Shown here in pieces: positions 9,253-19,500 of a stretch of DNA of 33,495 nt. Origin of the DNA: Tissierellia bacterium (GTDB lineage: Bacteria; Bacillota; Clostridia; Peptostreptococcales; Acidaminobacteraceae); the NCBI GenBank assembly GCA_012841045.1, contig DUVM01000097.1:1-33495 (forward strand), read 5' to 3'. Position 1 is the stretch's first letter, and each line of letters starts with the position of its first letter. The notes beneath the pieces were generated by a model. It saw only the letters and a program-made list of their open reading frames with translations, was not told the DNA's origin and did no database searches. The translations under genes were made by a program, and so were the position numbers.

Positions 9253-9857
9253 TTCTCACTCCAAGCGTCAAGGAGCGCGTCGATCTCGTCGCGTTTGAAC
9301 TGATAACTTGCTTTGTTGGCAATACATCGGGCGCTGCTCGGAGCAATCACTTCTACGATCTCGAGGCCATTTTCGCGAAGGGTCGTCCCTGTCTCGACAA
9401 TATCGACAATCACGTGAGAAAGCCCGACAAGCGGCGCGATCTCGATGCTTCCATTCAAGGCAATGATCTCCGTCGGTCGGTTCTTTGCCGCAAAGTGCTT
9501 TGTTGCGGTGTGAGGATACTTCGTAGCCACGCGGAGGATCTCTTTTCCCGGATCCTCATATCCTTTGGGAGCCGCCACCGACATACGGCATGCGCCAAAG
9601 CCGAGATCGAACAGTTCAAACACATCGGGCTCGGTCTCTAGGAGAATGTCTTTTCCGATGATTCCCACATCCGCTACGCCGTGCTCTACATATACAGCTA
9701 CGTCGCTCGGCTTTACTCGGATGATCTGAAGAGAACCCAGATCCTGAATGAGCTTCCTCGAACCGTTTTTGAGCTGACGGCAATCCAAACCCGTGCGCTC
9801 AAGCGCTTCTATCACTGCTTCCCCCATTCTCCCTGTGGGAATGGCCATCTTAAGCAC
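9249..9857 (-). CDS. hisG: ATP phosphoribosyltransferase, short form
   Basis: 202 aa; KMAIPTGRMGEAVIEALERTGL...VADVGIIGKDIL...IVDIVETGTTLRENGL; short form lacking the regulatory domain, next to hisZ. Confidence 0.96.
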   Translation of the reverse strand: MLKMAIPTGRMGEAVIEALERTGLDCRQLKNGSRKLIQDLGSLQIIRVKPSDVAVYVEHGVADVGIIGKDILLETEPDVFELFDLGFGACRMSVAAPKGYEDPGKEILRVATKYPHTATKHFAAKNRPTEIIALNGSIEIAPLVGLSHVIVDIVETGTTLRENGLEIVEVIAPSSARCIANKASYQFKRDEIDALLDAWSEK

Positions 9858-10932
9858 GGCTCACCTCCTCGAGTTTTCCATCGTCATAAAGGGCATAGAT
9901 AGTGTTTGCTCTTGACGCCACTTTGAGATCGTCACAGACACGCACACTTTTTCCTTCTTGAATCAACCGCTCCACCGTCTCAAAGAGAAGGGGCATGTTC
10001 TCCGTTCTGCACATAATGGCTACATCGATCTTTTCAATAGGCTGCGCTAAAACAGGCGCGACCTCATCAAGATAGATCGCAAACCCAATGGCTCGAGCGG
10101 ATCTGTCCATTTTTTCAAGCAGTTGATCGTATCGGCCGCCGTTTAACACCACTTTCGGCACACCGCTTAAAAAACCCTGAAACACCAGTCCGTTGTAGTA
10201 ATCAAGGTTGTGAATAACTGAAAAGTCCAGTCGAAGCTGTTTGATATAGCCGTGGGCATGCATCAGCTCTACCACCGCTGACAGTTCGTGCAATTCTTTT
10301 TCCACATCATAAGCCTGGAGCATCTCCCTCAGATGATCTAACGCCCTATCAGGATCCGCCGGCAGCTCAATCAGCGAGGCAAATACCTCGCCCTTTTCAT
10401 ACTTCTTCAAGTCATGGGCGTTCTTTCTTCGAAGGAGGCTGAGCAGTTCGTCGCGGTGTTCCTGCGTATCGCCTAACACCTTTCGAAGGAGTCCCATATG
10501 ACCGATAGCTAAAACCCCTTCGGCTTCGAAGATATCCAGGCTCTTCATCGCCAGAAGAATCACCTCTAGCTGCGGATACGTCTTCTCCCCGCCAAGATAC
10601 TCAATCCCGATCTGGCGGATCTCCCGAAACTCTTCGGTGACACCGCCTCTTCGAAAGACACTCTCTGTGTAGTGCCATTTTGCAGAGACATCTTTGGGGT
10701 CAAAGCTCTTCACGATACTCATCGTGACATCGGGTTTGAGCGCCATGAGACGTCCCCGACTGTCGGGGAATGTAATGGCTGTCTCCGCTGTAAGAAAATT
10801 CTTGTTTTCACGATACAGATCGTAGGGTTCAAATTTCTCAATGCGAAACCCGCTGTATCCGTATTGCTCGTATAGAGCTCTGAGTGCGATCACTGCCCGA
10901 TCTTCTCTGGACAGTACCTTTTCGTAGTTCAT
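9850..10932 (-). CDS. hisZ: ATP phosphoribosyltransferase regulatory subunit HisZ
   Basis: 360 aa; HisRS-like (YGYSGFRIEKFEPYDLY, FPDSRGRLMALKPDVTMSIVK, LDYYNGLVFQGFLSG, GGRYDQLLE) without an anticodon-binding domain. Confidence 0.92.
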   Translation of the reverse strand: MNYEKVLSREDRAVIALRALYEQYGYSGFRIEKFEPYDLYRENKNFLTAETAITFPDSRGRLMALKPDVTMSIVKSFDPKDVSAKWHYTESVFRRGGVTEEFREIRQIGIEYLGGEKTYPQLEVILLAMKSLDIFEAEGVLAIGHMGLLRKVLGDTQEHRDELLSLLRRKNAHDLKKYEKGEVFASLIELPADPDRALDHLREMLQAYDVEKELHELSAVVELMHAHGYIKQLRLDFSVIHNLDYYNGLVFQGFLSGVPKVVLNGGRYDQLLEKMDRSARAIGFAIYLDEVAPVLAQPIEKIDVAIMCRTENMPLLFETVERLIQEGKSVRVCDDLKVASRANTIYALYDDGKLEEVSRA

Positions 10933-10965
10933 CTTTACTCCTGTGCTGTTATTCCATATTTTTTT

Positions 10966-10994
10966 ATTGTACTCTGCTTCCTGCGCATGTGCAA
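10966..10994 (-). promoter_or_regulatory. Sigma-A-type promoter of the his operon
   Basis: Minus strand TTGCAC (10989-10994), 17-nt spacer, TACAAT (10966-10971); leaves a leader of about 30 nt before the hisZ ATG. Confidence 0.65.
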
Positions 10995-11177
10995 ATATTA
11001 TGTAATATTCTACGCTCGTGTCACGATATTATACCCCTTTGTTCACATTTTCGTTTTTCACTGCACACATTGCGTTGTTTTCCTCAATACAAAGCGAGCG
11101 GTCTCTCTCATTTGCTCCATGACAGATATCTTCGCATGCTTTCAATCTTTCTTCATGATTCTCTTTCGCATCTATAA

Positions 11178-11207
11178 CAAAGAAGCGGACCTTCATCGTC
11201 CGCTTCC
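11178..11207 (-). terminator. Terminator of the dipeptidase gene
   Basis: GAAGCGGAC/GTCCGCTTC 9-bp stem just downstream of the stop at 11248, followed on the minus strand by TTTGTTAT. Confidence 0.6.
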
Positions 11208-11247
11208 ACTGTCTTATCAGGCACATCCTTAAGATTATAACGATATG

Positions 11248-12534
11248 CTACTGTTTTTTCGTATCTTCTGTCAGAAGACGCTGCAAAAATCTCGCATACA
11301 TTTTCGTCGCCAGGACCATGGTGCTGACGCGAAGGCGCTCATCTTCCATATGCGCTGTCTGCGGGTCCTGCGGCAGAACCGGTCCCCAGGAAACAAACTG
11401 TTCCATGGATTTTGCGTAGCTGGTGCCGGCGGTCATCTCAAATCCGCCGTCGACACCGTATTCCTTTGACACCTCATCCATCAGCTTCAAAAAGGGAAGC
11501 TCTGTGCTGACTCGAATCGGCTCTAGCGCATCTCCCACCTCAAAGGTGTAACCATATTTTTCTTTCATGGAAGAAAAGACGCTCGATATATCCTCCACAC
11601 GGGTCCCATATTTATGCCGGATGTTGATATTGAGCTTGACCCTTCCCTCCTCTAGGCCGATGATGGTCGGAGAGAACGTGCTGATGGCCCCTTCTTCTTT
11701 TGTAAAGGAAGTGTCTTTTATCGCCCCTTCATCGCTCAGATGGGTGAGGATAAAGTCGACAAATTGGAAGGCATATCCAGCCTCTTGGAGTTTTTTACTC
11801 AGCAAAATGATCGCATTTTTTCCCTTCTGAGGTTTTGAGCTATGCACCGACTCCCCTATAGCTGTGAACTGCGTGCCGTCTTCCAGTGTGATTTCTGCCT
11901 TGGAGGGAACCGTATTCGGGCTGTCACCTGCACGTACATCGAGTATCTTTTTTATCTCCGGCTCATCAAACAGAAGCGTCACATCGACGTATCCTTTTTC
12001 TTCATTGATGATGGGGAAGTTTCCATCAGGTGAAAAACCGTAGTCGGGGACCGGGAATTCCTTTTTAAAGGTGGCAATGTCCGTCCACTCATCTTCTTCG
12101 CTCGTTCCGATAATCAACCACACTTTTTTATGAAGAGGTACTTGCAGATCGAAAAGAGCCTTCATGGCATACAAACTGATGATGACGGCGCCTTTATCAT
12201 CGAGCGAGCCTCTTCCCCAAATAAACCCGTCGCGATGTACACCGTGAAACGGTGGATCGGTCCATTTCTCCAGGTCTCCCACACCCACGACATCAACATG
12301 GACCAAAATGCCTACGCACTCATCGCCTTCTCCCATCTCCACGATGCCTACCGACATATCGGAAGTGGCCATCGTACGAAAGCCCATTTCCTCTGCCAAG
12401 TTCAGCACATACTTTACGCTCTTGGTGTTCTGCTCCACATCTCCTGTAAAACTCGGATACGAGATCAGCTCCAGAATATGCGAGATCATTTCTTCTTTCG
12501 ATTGGTCAATAAAGTGTTCCATCATCTGTTTCAT
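11248..12534 (-). CDS. M20 family dipeptidase, PepV/Xaa-His dipeptidase type
   Basis: 428 aa; GILVHVDVVGVGDLEKWTDPPF...IWGRGSLDDKGAVIISLYAMKAL...IIGTSEEDEWTDI metal-ligand motifs of M20 dipeptidases. Confidence 0.88.
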   Translation of the reverse strand: MKQMMEHFIDQSKEEMISHILELISYPSFTGDVEQNTKSVKYVLNLAEEMGFRTMATSDMSVGIVEMGEGDECVGILVHVDVVGVGDLEKWTDPPFHGVHRDGFIWGRGSLDDKGAVIISLYAMKALFDLQVPLHKKVWLIIGTSEEDEWTDIATFKKEFPVPDYGFSPDGNFPIINEEKGYVDVTLLFDEPEIKKILDVRAGDSPNTVPSKAEITLEDGTQFTAIGESVHSSKPQKGKNAIILLSKKLQEAGYAFQFVDFILTHLSDEGAIKDTSFTKEEGAISTFSPTIIGLEEGRVKLNINIRHKYGTRVEDISSVFSSMKEKYGYTFEVGDALEPIRVSTELPFLKLMDEVSKEYGVDGGFEMTAGTSYAKSMEQFVSWGPVLPQDPQTAHMEDERLRVSTMVLATKMYARFLQRLLTEDTKKQ

Positions 12535-12669
12535 CGTCTATCACCTCTTGATTTATTGAGTTTATTCACCGAATTCTCTGCACAACCCGTTTTTTTCATT
12601 TCTTTCAAGATACAGATACCCGAAAACCCTCCGTCATGTTCGCTCTTTCCTCCTTTTGACAGAGCGCAT

Positions 12670-12695
12670 AAAAAAGCCGCCTATCTAGGCGGCTT
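12670..12695 (-). terminator. Terminator of the pha operon
   Basis: AAGCCGCCTATCTAGGCGGCTT stem followed by T-run on minus strand, just after the phaJ stop. Confidence 0.85.
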
Positions 12696-12710
12696 GGCAT
12701 CAGAGATGTT

Positions 12711-13127
12711 TTATCTCGGCGCAAGAACTACGGCGGTCCCGCTGACAACCACATCATCGTTTTGATTGGTGGCAACCGTATCAAAATAGACGCGGTTTTT
12801 TTCTGTCAGAAGCTCCTTGATGCTCACCGTGGCGGTCACCTCGTCACCCAAATAGACGGGCTTGAGAAAACGCAGATTCTGCTCAAGATAGATGGTTCCC
12901 TCTCCGGGTAGCTCTGTTCCCAAGAGTTTTGAAAAGAGACTCCCCACCAACATGCCGTGCGCAATGCGGCTCTTAAACGGCGTAGCGGAAGCATATTCTT
13001 CATCCAGATGGACCGGATTATTGTCACCGGAGACTTCAGCAAATAACTTGACGAGATCTTCTGTCACCTTCACCGTGGTTTTTGCAACATCACCCAACTG
13101 AAGTTCTTGAATTGTTTTTTTCTTCAC
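12711..13127 (-). CDS. phaJ: (R)-specific enoyl-CoA hydratase, MaoC-like PhaJ
   Basis: VKLFAEVSGDNNPVHLDEEYASATPFKSRIAHGMLVGSLFSKLLGTELPGEGTIYL hydratase-2 motif. Start set at GTG 13125-13127, preceded by AGGAGGG overlapping the phaC stop, instead of ORF-track 13160. Confidence 0.85.
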   Translation of the reverse strand: MKKKTIQELQLGDVAKTTVKVTEDLVKLFAEVSGDNNPVHLDEEYASATPFKSRIAHGMLVGSLFSKLLGTELPGEGTIYLEQNLRFLKPVYLGDEVTATVSIKELLTEKNRVYFDTVATNQNDDVVVSGTAVVLAPR

Positions 13128-13135
13128 GGGCCCTC

Positions 13136-14200
13136 CTATTTGCTGCGAGCTTTGAGCCACTCAATGGTCAGAGGGGCCACTTCTCTCTGTGAACGTCCGC
13201 TTACAAACAGGCCGATGTGTCCGGTCGGGAACACCTTTGTCGTCACATCTTCACTTCCGACATGGTCAGCCAGAGGCAGAGAAGAACTGTTGGGCACCTG
13301 ATGATCCCTCTCGGCAATGAGATTGAGGATGGGACAGGTGATGTTTTTGAGATTCACCGTCTCTCCATCGAGTTTATACTCCCCTTTGACCAGGAGATTG
13401 TCGCGGAAGAAGGAATTGACGAATTCCCGGAAGGCATAGCCTGCTTGATCGGGGCTGTCAAAAATCCATTTCTCCATGCGCATGAAGTTGTTGACGCTGT
13501 CAAGATTATCGATATCATTGACCAGATCGACATATTTGTTGACCATCAGTGAAACGGGTTTGAGCGTCAGAAAACCGGTGTTCATGAAGTCTCCTGGGAT
13601 GACCCCAAACGCCTCCACCATGCGGTCGACATCCAGATCCTTCCCCCATCGGTACAACAAGCCATCGTTGTCGGCAAAATCTACCGGTGTCACCATGGTA
13701 ACCAGGTTCTTGACCTTATCTTGATTCAGCGCTGTGTAGATGAGAGAGAATGTCCCTCCCTGACATACGCCGAGAATATTGAGTTGCTTGAGATTATGCT
13801 TTTTAAGAATAAAGTCCACGACATCGGTGATATATCCGTTGATATAATCGCTCAGCGTGATATATTTATCGTCGGCGGTGGGGTATCCCCACTCGATGAG
13901 GTAAAGATCGGTTCCTCCCTCGACCAAGTTTTTGATAAAACTGCGATCTTGCTGAAGGTCCATCATCGCCGGGGTGTTGATCAGCGCATAGACGATCAGT
14001 GTCGGCACTTTCATCGGTCTTTTGACAACTGGTTTATAATGGTAGAGTTTCAGCTTGTCCTGCTCATAGACCACTTCACGCTCTGTCATATTTGAGCCGG
14101 TGTCCTCTACGTGCATCATTGTCTCGACACTTTGCAGTACTTTCTTGTACGCTTCAAAGGCTTCTTTTGCAGAAGCATCAAAGTCAAAAAATGGCTGCAT
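13136..14200 (-). CDS. phaC: Class III polyhydroxyalkanoate synthase catalytic subunit
   Basis: 354 aa; GVCQGG lipase-like box with catalytic Cys, AERDHQVP (Asp) and GHIGLF (His). Confidence 0.93.
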   Translation of the reverse strand: MQPFFDFDASAKEAFEAYKKVLQSVETMMHVEDTGSNMTEREVVYEQDKLKLYHYKPVVKRPMKVPTLIVYALINTPAMMDLQQDRSFIKNLVEGGTDLYLIEWGYPTADDKYITLSDYINGYITDVVDFILKKHNLKQLNILGVCQGGTFSLIYTALNQDKVKNLVTMVTPVDFADNDGLLYRWGKDLDVDRMVEAFGVIPGDFMNTGFLTLKPVSLMVNKYVDLVNDIDNLDSVNNFMRMEKWIFDSPDQAGYAFREFVNSFFRDNLLVKGEYKLDGETVNLKNITCPILNLIAERDHQVPNSSSLPLADHVGSEDVTTKVFPTGHIGLFVSGRSQREVAPLTIEWLKARSK

Positions 14201-14224
14201 CCAGCACTCCTTTCTGCTTAAGAG

Positions 14225-14250
14225 GAAGCAGGCTAAATACAGCCTGCTTC
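14225..14250 (-). promoter_or_regulatory. Intercistronic hairpin between phaE and phaC
   Basis: GAAGCAGGCT-6 nt-AGCCTGCTTC perfect 10-bp stem with no following T-run. Confidence 0.6.
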
Positions 14251-14262
14251 GTGTTTAAGGTG

Positions 14263-15552
14263 TTATTTTTTTGCAGGTTCTTCCAGTTTTCCTTCGAGTT
14301 CGGTGATCTTGCGGCGAAGAGAACGAACTTCGCGCTTGAGATCCTGGACATTCTTAAAGACGTTGTCCACTTCGCCGGTCGTGACGATCGGTGTCTGCGC
14401 AAGGAAGCGCTCCACCAATTTATCGGATTCGATCTTGAATTTCATGTATGAATCGGTCGTCTTGGCGATGATCTTTGAAAATTCTTCCGTGAAGAAGTAC
14501 TTTTCAATCGCTTTTTCGATATCTGTCGACAGGAAGCGGTAGAAGTCCTGGAAGGTCTTCGGCTCCGAAGCGTCCTGTGTCAACTGGATGTATCTCTCGA
14601 CGGCGTCTTTGGCATTTTCGGCAGCGACTGTGCCGATGCTGCCCATATACTCTGTCATCGCAACGCTCATCTCGACCATCGAGTGCACCATTTTGTTCTG
14701 CTGCTCGATCAATTCGCGATTGCTGCCGACAACAGGTGATTTGATCATTTCGCCGACCGTCTTATCGTAGTTCTCCTGCCAGATTTTGAGCACATCTCTA
14801 AATTTCGAGGGATCTGAACTCATGCTCTCAATCATGAGCGAGGACATCTTTGGATAAGAGTCGCGCCAGGGAGCTACAAAGGTCTCCACTGTCTGCAGTG
14901 CATTTTGAGCCAGTTTATACGGGCTCTCCACGTAGAAGCGCATCTGCTCGGGAAGCAGTGGGAGCAGATTGTCTTTCAGCAGGGCTTGATATTTTTCAGC
15001 CATTTCCTGAACGAGTTTTTCGGATTGCTCGCCCGGCTCAACAACCAAATTCTTGTTGAGATCCTGCCAGAAGCGATTTACGGACTCTTTAAACTGTGTA
15101 GCATGAAGCATTTTCTCAAAGACTTCCTGGTTTGTTTGACCCATATACTTCGACATCTGCATGGGATTGTATTTCTGAATTGCTTCCTGCCAGACATTGA
15201 AAGCGTCTCCCTGCATCCAGTTCTGCCAAGCTTTGGACGGATCCTGCATGGTCTCCTGCCAAGCTTTAAAGGCATCTCCCTGCATCCAGTTCTGCCAGGC
15301 TTTCATCGGGTCTCCCATCTGATCCTGCCAGACCTTCCAAGGTTCAAACGCGGCGCCTTGGCCCATCATCTGGCTCCACTGGTTCATCAGGCTTTGCCCC
15401 TGTTGCCACCACTTCATCATATCTCCATATGAAGCAAAGGGATTTGCGGGTGCATCTTTGTCCTGGTCAGGCTGGAAAGTTTTTTGCCATTCCTCCGCAG
15501 CTTTTTTCTGTGCTTCAAATACATCACGCCAGTAGTTCATCATCGTTTCCAT
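14263..15552 (-). CDS. phaE: Class III PHA synthase subunit PhaE
   Basis: About 429 aa, directly upstream of phaC; Met/Gln/Trp-rich N-terminus and C-terminal coiled coil. Start set at ATG 15550-15552 because the upstream ATG (15564) is part of ATGGAGGAAAAAATG, whose GGAGG is the likely SD. Confidence 0.85.
   Translation of the reverse strand: METMMNYWRDVFEAQKKAAEEWQKTFQPDQDKDAPANPFASYGDMMKWWQQGQSLMNQWSQMMGQGAAFEPWKVWQDQMGDPMKAWQNWMQGDAFKAWQETMQDPSKAWQNWMQGDAFNVWQEAIQKYNPMQMSKYMGQTNQEVFEKMLHATQFKESVNRFWQDLNKNLVVEPGEQSEKLVQEMAEKYQALLKDNLLPLLPEQMRFYVESPYKLAQNALQTVETFVAPWRDSYPKMSSLMIESMSSDPSKFRDVLKIWQENYDKTVGEMIKSPVVGSNRELIEQQNKMVHSMVEMSVAMTEYMGSIGTVAAENAKDAVERYIQLTQDASEPKTFQDFYRFLSTDIEKAIEKYFFTEEFSKIIAKTTDSYMKFKIESDKLVERFLAQTPIVTTGEVDNVFKNVQDLKREVRSLRRKITELEGKLEEPAKK
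15200..15344 (-). repeat. In-gene tandem repeat in phaE, 69 bp (23 aa) period
   Basis: DPMKAWQNWMQGDAFKAWQETMQ / DPSKAWQNWMQGDAFNVWQEAIQ; CTGCATCCAG at 15211 and 15280 gives the 69-bp period. Confidence 0.85.
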
Positions 15553-15740
15553 TTTTTCCTCCATAGTATGTTCGTCAATGTGGGGTATAATTCCGTCGTC
15601 TATTTAAGAAGATGCTCTTTTCAGCGTAAGAGTTATTTTCATTATTACCTATATTATATCCATAATTTGCTATTAATAATAAAGTTTCTATGTAAACAGC
15701 AAGTTAAGCCACCGTTATTTATAGGAAAACATTCACACTT

Positions 15741-15768
15741 GAAAAAACTGCTATAAATAGCAGTTTTG
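15741..15768 (-). terminator. Terminator of the ABC transporter operon
   Basis: AAAACTGCTATAAATAGCAGTTTT stem downstream of the stop at 15830, T-rich on minus strand. Confidence 0.7.
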
Positions 15769-15829
15769 TGTTTTCCTCTATTGAATCGTCTATTATTGGG
15801 ACTATATCAGATAATGAAAGAAAAATCCA

Positions 15830-16501
15830 TCAAGAAATAGATTGAATGCGCCCATCCTGAATTTCAATAATGGTATCTGCCATTGCTGCGATCTCCAGAT
15901 CATGCGTGACAAGGACGATCGTCTGCCCCAAGCGCGTCTGGAATTCTTTGATCAACTTCAGCACATCTCGGCCACTGGCTTCATCGAGATTTCCCGTCGG
16001 CTCATCGGCTAGGAGAATGGCAGGCTTTGTGATAAGCGCTCTGGCAATGGCGACTCTCTGCGCCTGCCCTCCAGAGAGTTCATCGGGAAATGATGTCAGC
16101 TTGTCTCCGATCTCCAGGACATCGACTATCTCTTTTAAATGATTCTCATCGGGTTGCACGCCGTCAAGATGACTGGGCATCAGGATGTTCTCCAGTGCCG
16201 TGTGCTCAGGAAGTAGGTTATAGGATTGAAAGACAAAGCCGATTCGGCGTCGTCGAAGGAGTGCTTGCTCATCAGCGCTGGACTCGTACACACTCTTTCC
16301 CTCCAAGAGCATCTCTCCTGATGTCGGTTGATCCAGCGCACCGAGGATGTGAAGAAGGGTCGACTTCCCCGATCCGCTTTTTCCGATGATGGAATAGAAG
16401 ATCCCTTTTTGCAGTTCTAAATCGACATCCCGCAGTGCATGCACGGCAATGTCGCCTTCTCCGTATATTTTGTTGATCTTGTTCAGTACGATGATCGACA
16501 T
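15830..16501 (-). CDS. ABC transporter ATP-binding protein (LolD/MacB-like)
   Basis: 223 aa; Walker A GKSGSGKST, signature LSGGQAQRVAIARAL, Walker B ILLADEPTGNLDE. Confidence 0.93.
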   Translation of the reverse strand: MSIIVLNKINKIYGEGDIAVHALRDVDLELQKGIFYSIIGKSGSGKSTLLHILGALDQPTSGEMLLEGKSVYESSADEQALLRRRRIGFVFQSYNLLPEHTALENILMPSHLDGVQPDENHLKEIVDVLEIGDKLTSFPDELSGGQAQRVAIARALITKPAILLADEPTGNLDEASGRDVLKLIKEFQTRLGQTIVLVTHDLEIAAMADTIIEIQDGRIQSIS

Positions 16502-16509
16502 CTCTCCTC

Positions 16510-19500
16510 CTACTTCAGTGAACGGATGTTTTCAACCGGTTGGCGCTGTAAAATATTTCCTAAGGGCATAAAAGCGGCCGCAGTGCCGAGGACGATAAAC
16601 GCGAGCACGATGAGTCCGTGAATTCCATACGGATAGTCACTAAGACTGATCTGCATCTCGAGAAGCAAGTCCGAGCCTGGATGGGTGAGCAGTAGATAGA
16701 GTCCGATGACCATGACGAGTGCAAGATGCGTCATCAACACGGAGAGTACAATCCGCTTCAGAGCATCTATAAAATACGCCCTTCTATACTCTGCTGCTCG
16801 AATGCCGATGCTCTGTAAGATGCCGATGCGGCTGCGCTCCGTTTCTAGGAGCCCCTTCGTCGAGGTCGTCTGAATTTGCAGCGCAATGATCAAGAGCGCT
16901 GCGCCCAAAAGCCCTACGATCAAGCTCGTCTGAAACCCTTTGGAATACAACCTCTGTTTTAACAGATGCAATTCGTTGACGAGAAAATCATGGTGTAGAC
17001 CGATGCGTTTGATCTCCAGCGCTTCCTCCCGCGTGGGATTCGGCAGATAAATATGCGCCATGGTGTTCCCATATCGCCGAGAATACTGCTGCATCTGAAG
17101 AGCGAAGTAGCGGAATGTCCCATAGTTGTGGAAGCGGTGAGGATAGAGCCTGTCGATATACCTGCTAGAGGTGATGACCACGGGATTGTTTGTCGTCTGC
17201 GAGAGTGGCCACCATCCGCCACTCGGAAGCGCATGGAGCACAGCCCCTACAGGCATCTCATGGATTCGCACCGTGTAAAGGGGTTTATTCTCAGACCCTA
17301 AAGTCGCCCCGGTGGGAATGGTCACCGTGATCTCCTTGAGATTTGCTAGCGATCTCTCAAATCTCATCGTCGGAACGCGGCGGTAGTCATAGCTGATTTT
17401 TGCTGACTTCGTCGCATCAAAGAGCCCCTTCATCCGCTCGGTGCGACTGAGCATCTCCGCCAGCTCGATGGACACTTCTTCAGGTAGACGAAAGAGTTCA
17501 AATCCGGGGCTCAAAAGAAGAACGCTCTCCCCTCGATCGAACGCTTCCCAGTCAAATCCGTCCGGGACGACGTCTTGAAAGCGTCTGCCATATTCGCTTT
17601 CGATATCGATTCCGTAGATATCGACGACCATCGCTTCCTTTGTCAGATGCTCCTGCTCCTCGGAAAGGACGTACTCTGTCGTCGTGCCAAAGTAGTCATA
17701 GTGCATGGCAGTAGGCAGCATTTTCAGATAGTAATGAAGCAGCTCATTGTCTTCAATCCCTTCATACCAGAGATACACCCGGTCCCCCCGGGTAAACAGG
17801 TCGGCTCGTTGCACGCGCTCCAACGCAGCAAACTGCTCCATAAACTGCTCGTCCATAGTACGGCTCTGCTGATAACTTCGAGTGAACTCGAAATCGGGCA
17901 TGTCTGTATCCACCACTTGTAAGCGATATTCTTGGAAACTAAGATAGATCAGCCACAGACTGCCAAGAAGGATAAAGAGAATCAGGCTAAATAGCAGGGT
18001 GCTGATCCAGCGCTGTTTTCTGATAAAGCGATAATGGCGCTGATTAATCGACGAGAGACTCTGCATCCCGATCGGGCGATCTCCAAGGATGTCACGGGCT
18101 CGCTTGGTTTCAGAGCGGTCGATGACCTCTACCTGTCCTCGAAGCGGAATCTTCTCCAGATGCCGAAGAGGCAAAAATAGACCGACAAGACTCGCCAGCA
18201 GTGTGACACACACGCCAAGGAGTAGCCAAACCGGATCAAATGTCATCACGATCGCGTCTCCGGTGAGGGCGTTGTTGGCGGCGATGAGGAGCCAGCTGAT
18301 CAGCCCGCCCGCTCCCACACCGACGGGTAGGGCGATGAGAAGAAGATAGAAGGCCTCCCAGAACATGATGCGCCGAATCTGCGAGAGGGTCGCTCCCACC
18401 GAACGCATCAGAGCAAACTTGCGCTGTCTCTTTCTCAACTGCACAAGGGAAATCTGGAATATACTGACGCCTGTGATCAGTCCAAAAACCAGCAGCAACA
18501 TCTGGCTGATGAGGTTTTCGCTGATGCCTCCTGCGGCGTCCTGAGAAAGTCGGTTTTCAAAGTAATTCAGCGGCGGATCGGCGAGCGGTTCGAGTGCATC
18601 TAGCAAAAACAAATGGTGAGGCGGCAGGTAATGTCTGTTTTCGTCCACCTCGCTTTTAAGAAGTGCATCGTCAAGAAATGCTCGTCCCGTCTCCTGAGAG
18701 ACAAATGCCGTAGGATAGAGATTTGCAGGGCCGTCCCACATCGTGTGGTAATCCTCAATGATGCCTACCACCTTGAGGTTTCGGATCATCGCCACTTCTT
18801 GCCGAGTCACAATGCGGCTCAGGTCCGACAGATCGGGCCAGAATTCGCGAGGAAGAGCAGAGGAAACCCCTAGAGGTAGTGAGTTCACCAGGCTCTCCCG
18901 ATATGGAATGCTCAAATACGCCAGCCGCGTCTGAATCGTCGTCTCGCCAAACCCTTCGAGATCCGACGTCGTCATATTTACGGCGCCGGCGCGCAGAGCT
19001 TGAACAAGACGGAGCGATTCATTTGCCTGCTCAATAATAATGTCATCCACTTCGTCATCAGTGGCATGCTCTCCTATGATCTGGCGGATCCCCTCACGCA
19101 CCTCTTCGCTCGAAAGGACTTCTGCCAGATTCTCAGCAGAAGCTTTTTCATCTGCCTCTACGATCTTTCGATATCGCGCCTCCACCGTTCCCGGATCTTC
19201 AGAAAAGATCGCGCTGAGACGCTCATATTGGGCGATTGCTTCCGCCTCCAACGCCGCCGCGGCTTCTTCTTTCGACTTCTCCTCACCTATCGAAGAATAA
19301 TATTCCATCAATTGTTGCGCTTCTTGGGGCACGCGGCGGAGATCTTCCTCGAACGCCATCTGCAAAGCATCCGGCATTTTCTCCCAGTGATGCGCCACTT
19401 CTGTGCGGAAGCGATGCATCACTTCTTCTCCCACCGCCGCCAATCTGCTACCTTGCGCTTCCAGATCATCTTCTCCAAAAAAAAGAACAAGGTTTGTATT

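Noticed and set aside
11029-11226. 65-aa ORF between the dipeptidase and hisZ
   Set aside because: Overlaps the dipeptidase terminator hairpin and extends toward the his promoter region; no motif, no clear RBS.
13721-14095. 124-aa plus-strand ORF opposite phaC
   Set aside because: Antisense shadow of the conserved phaC sequence including the catalytic box.
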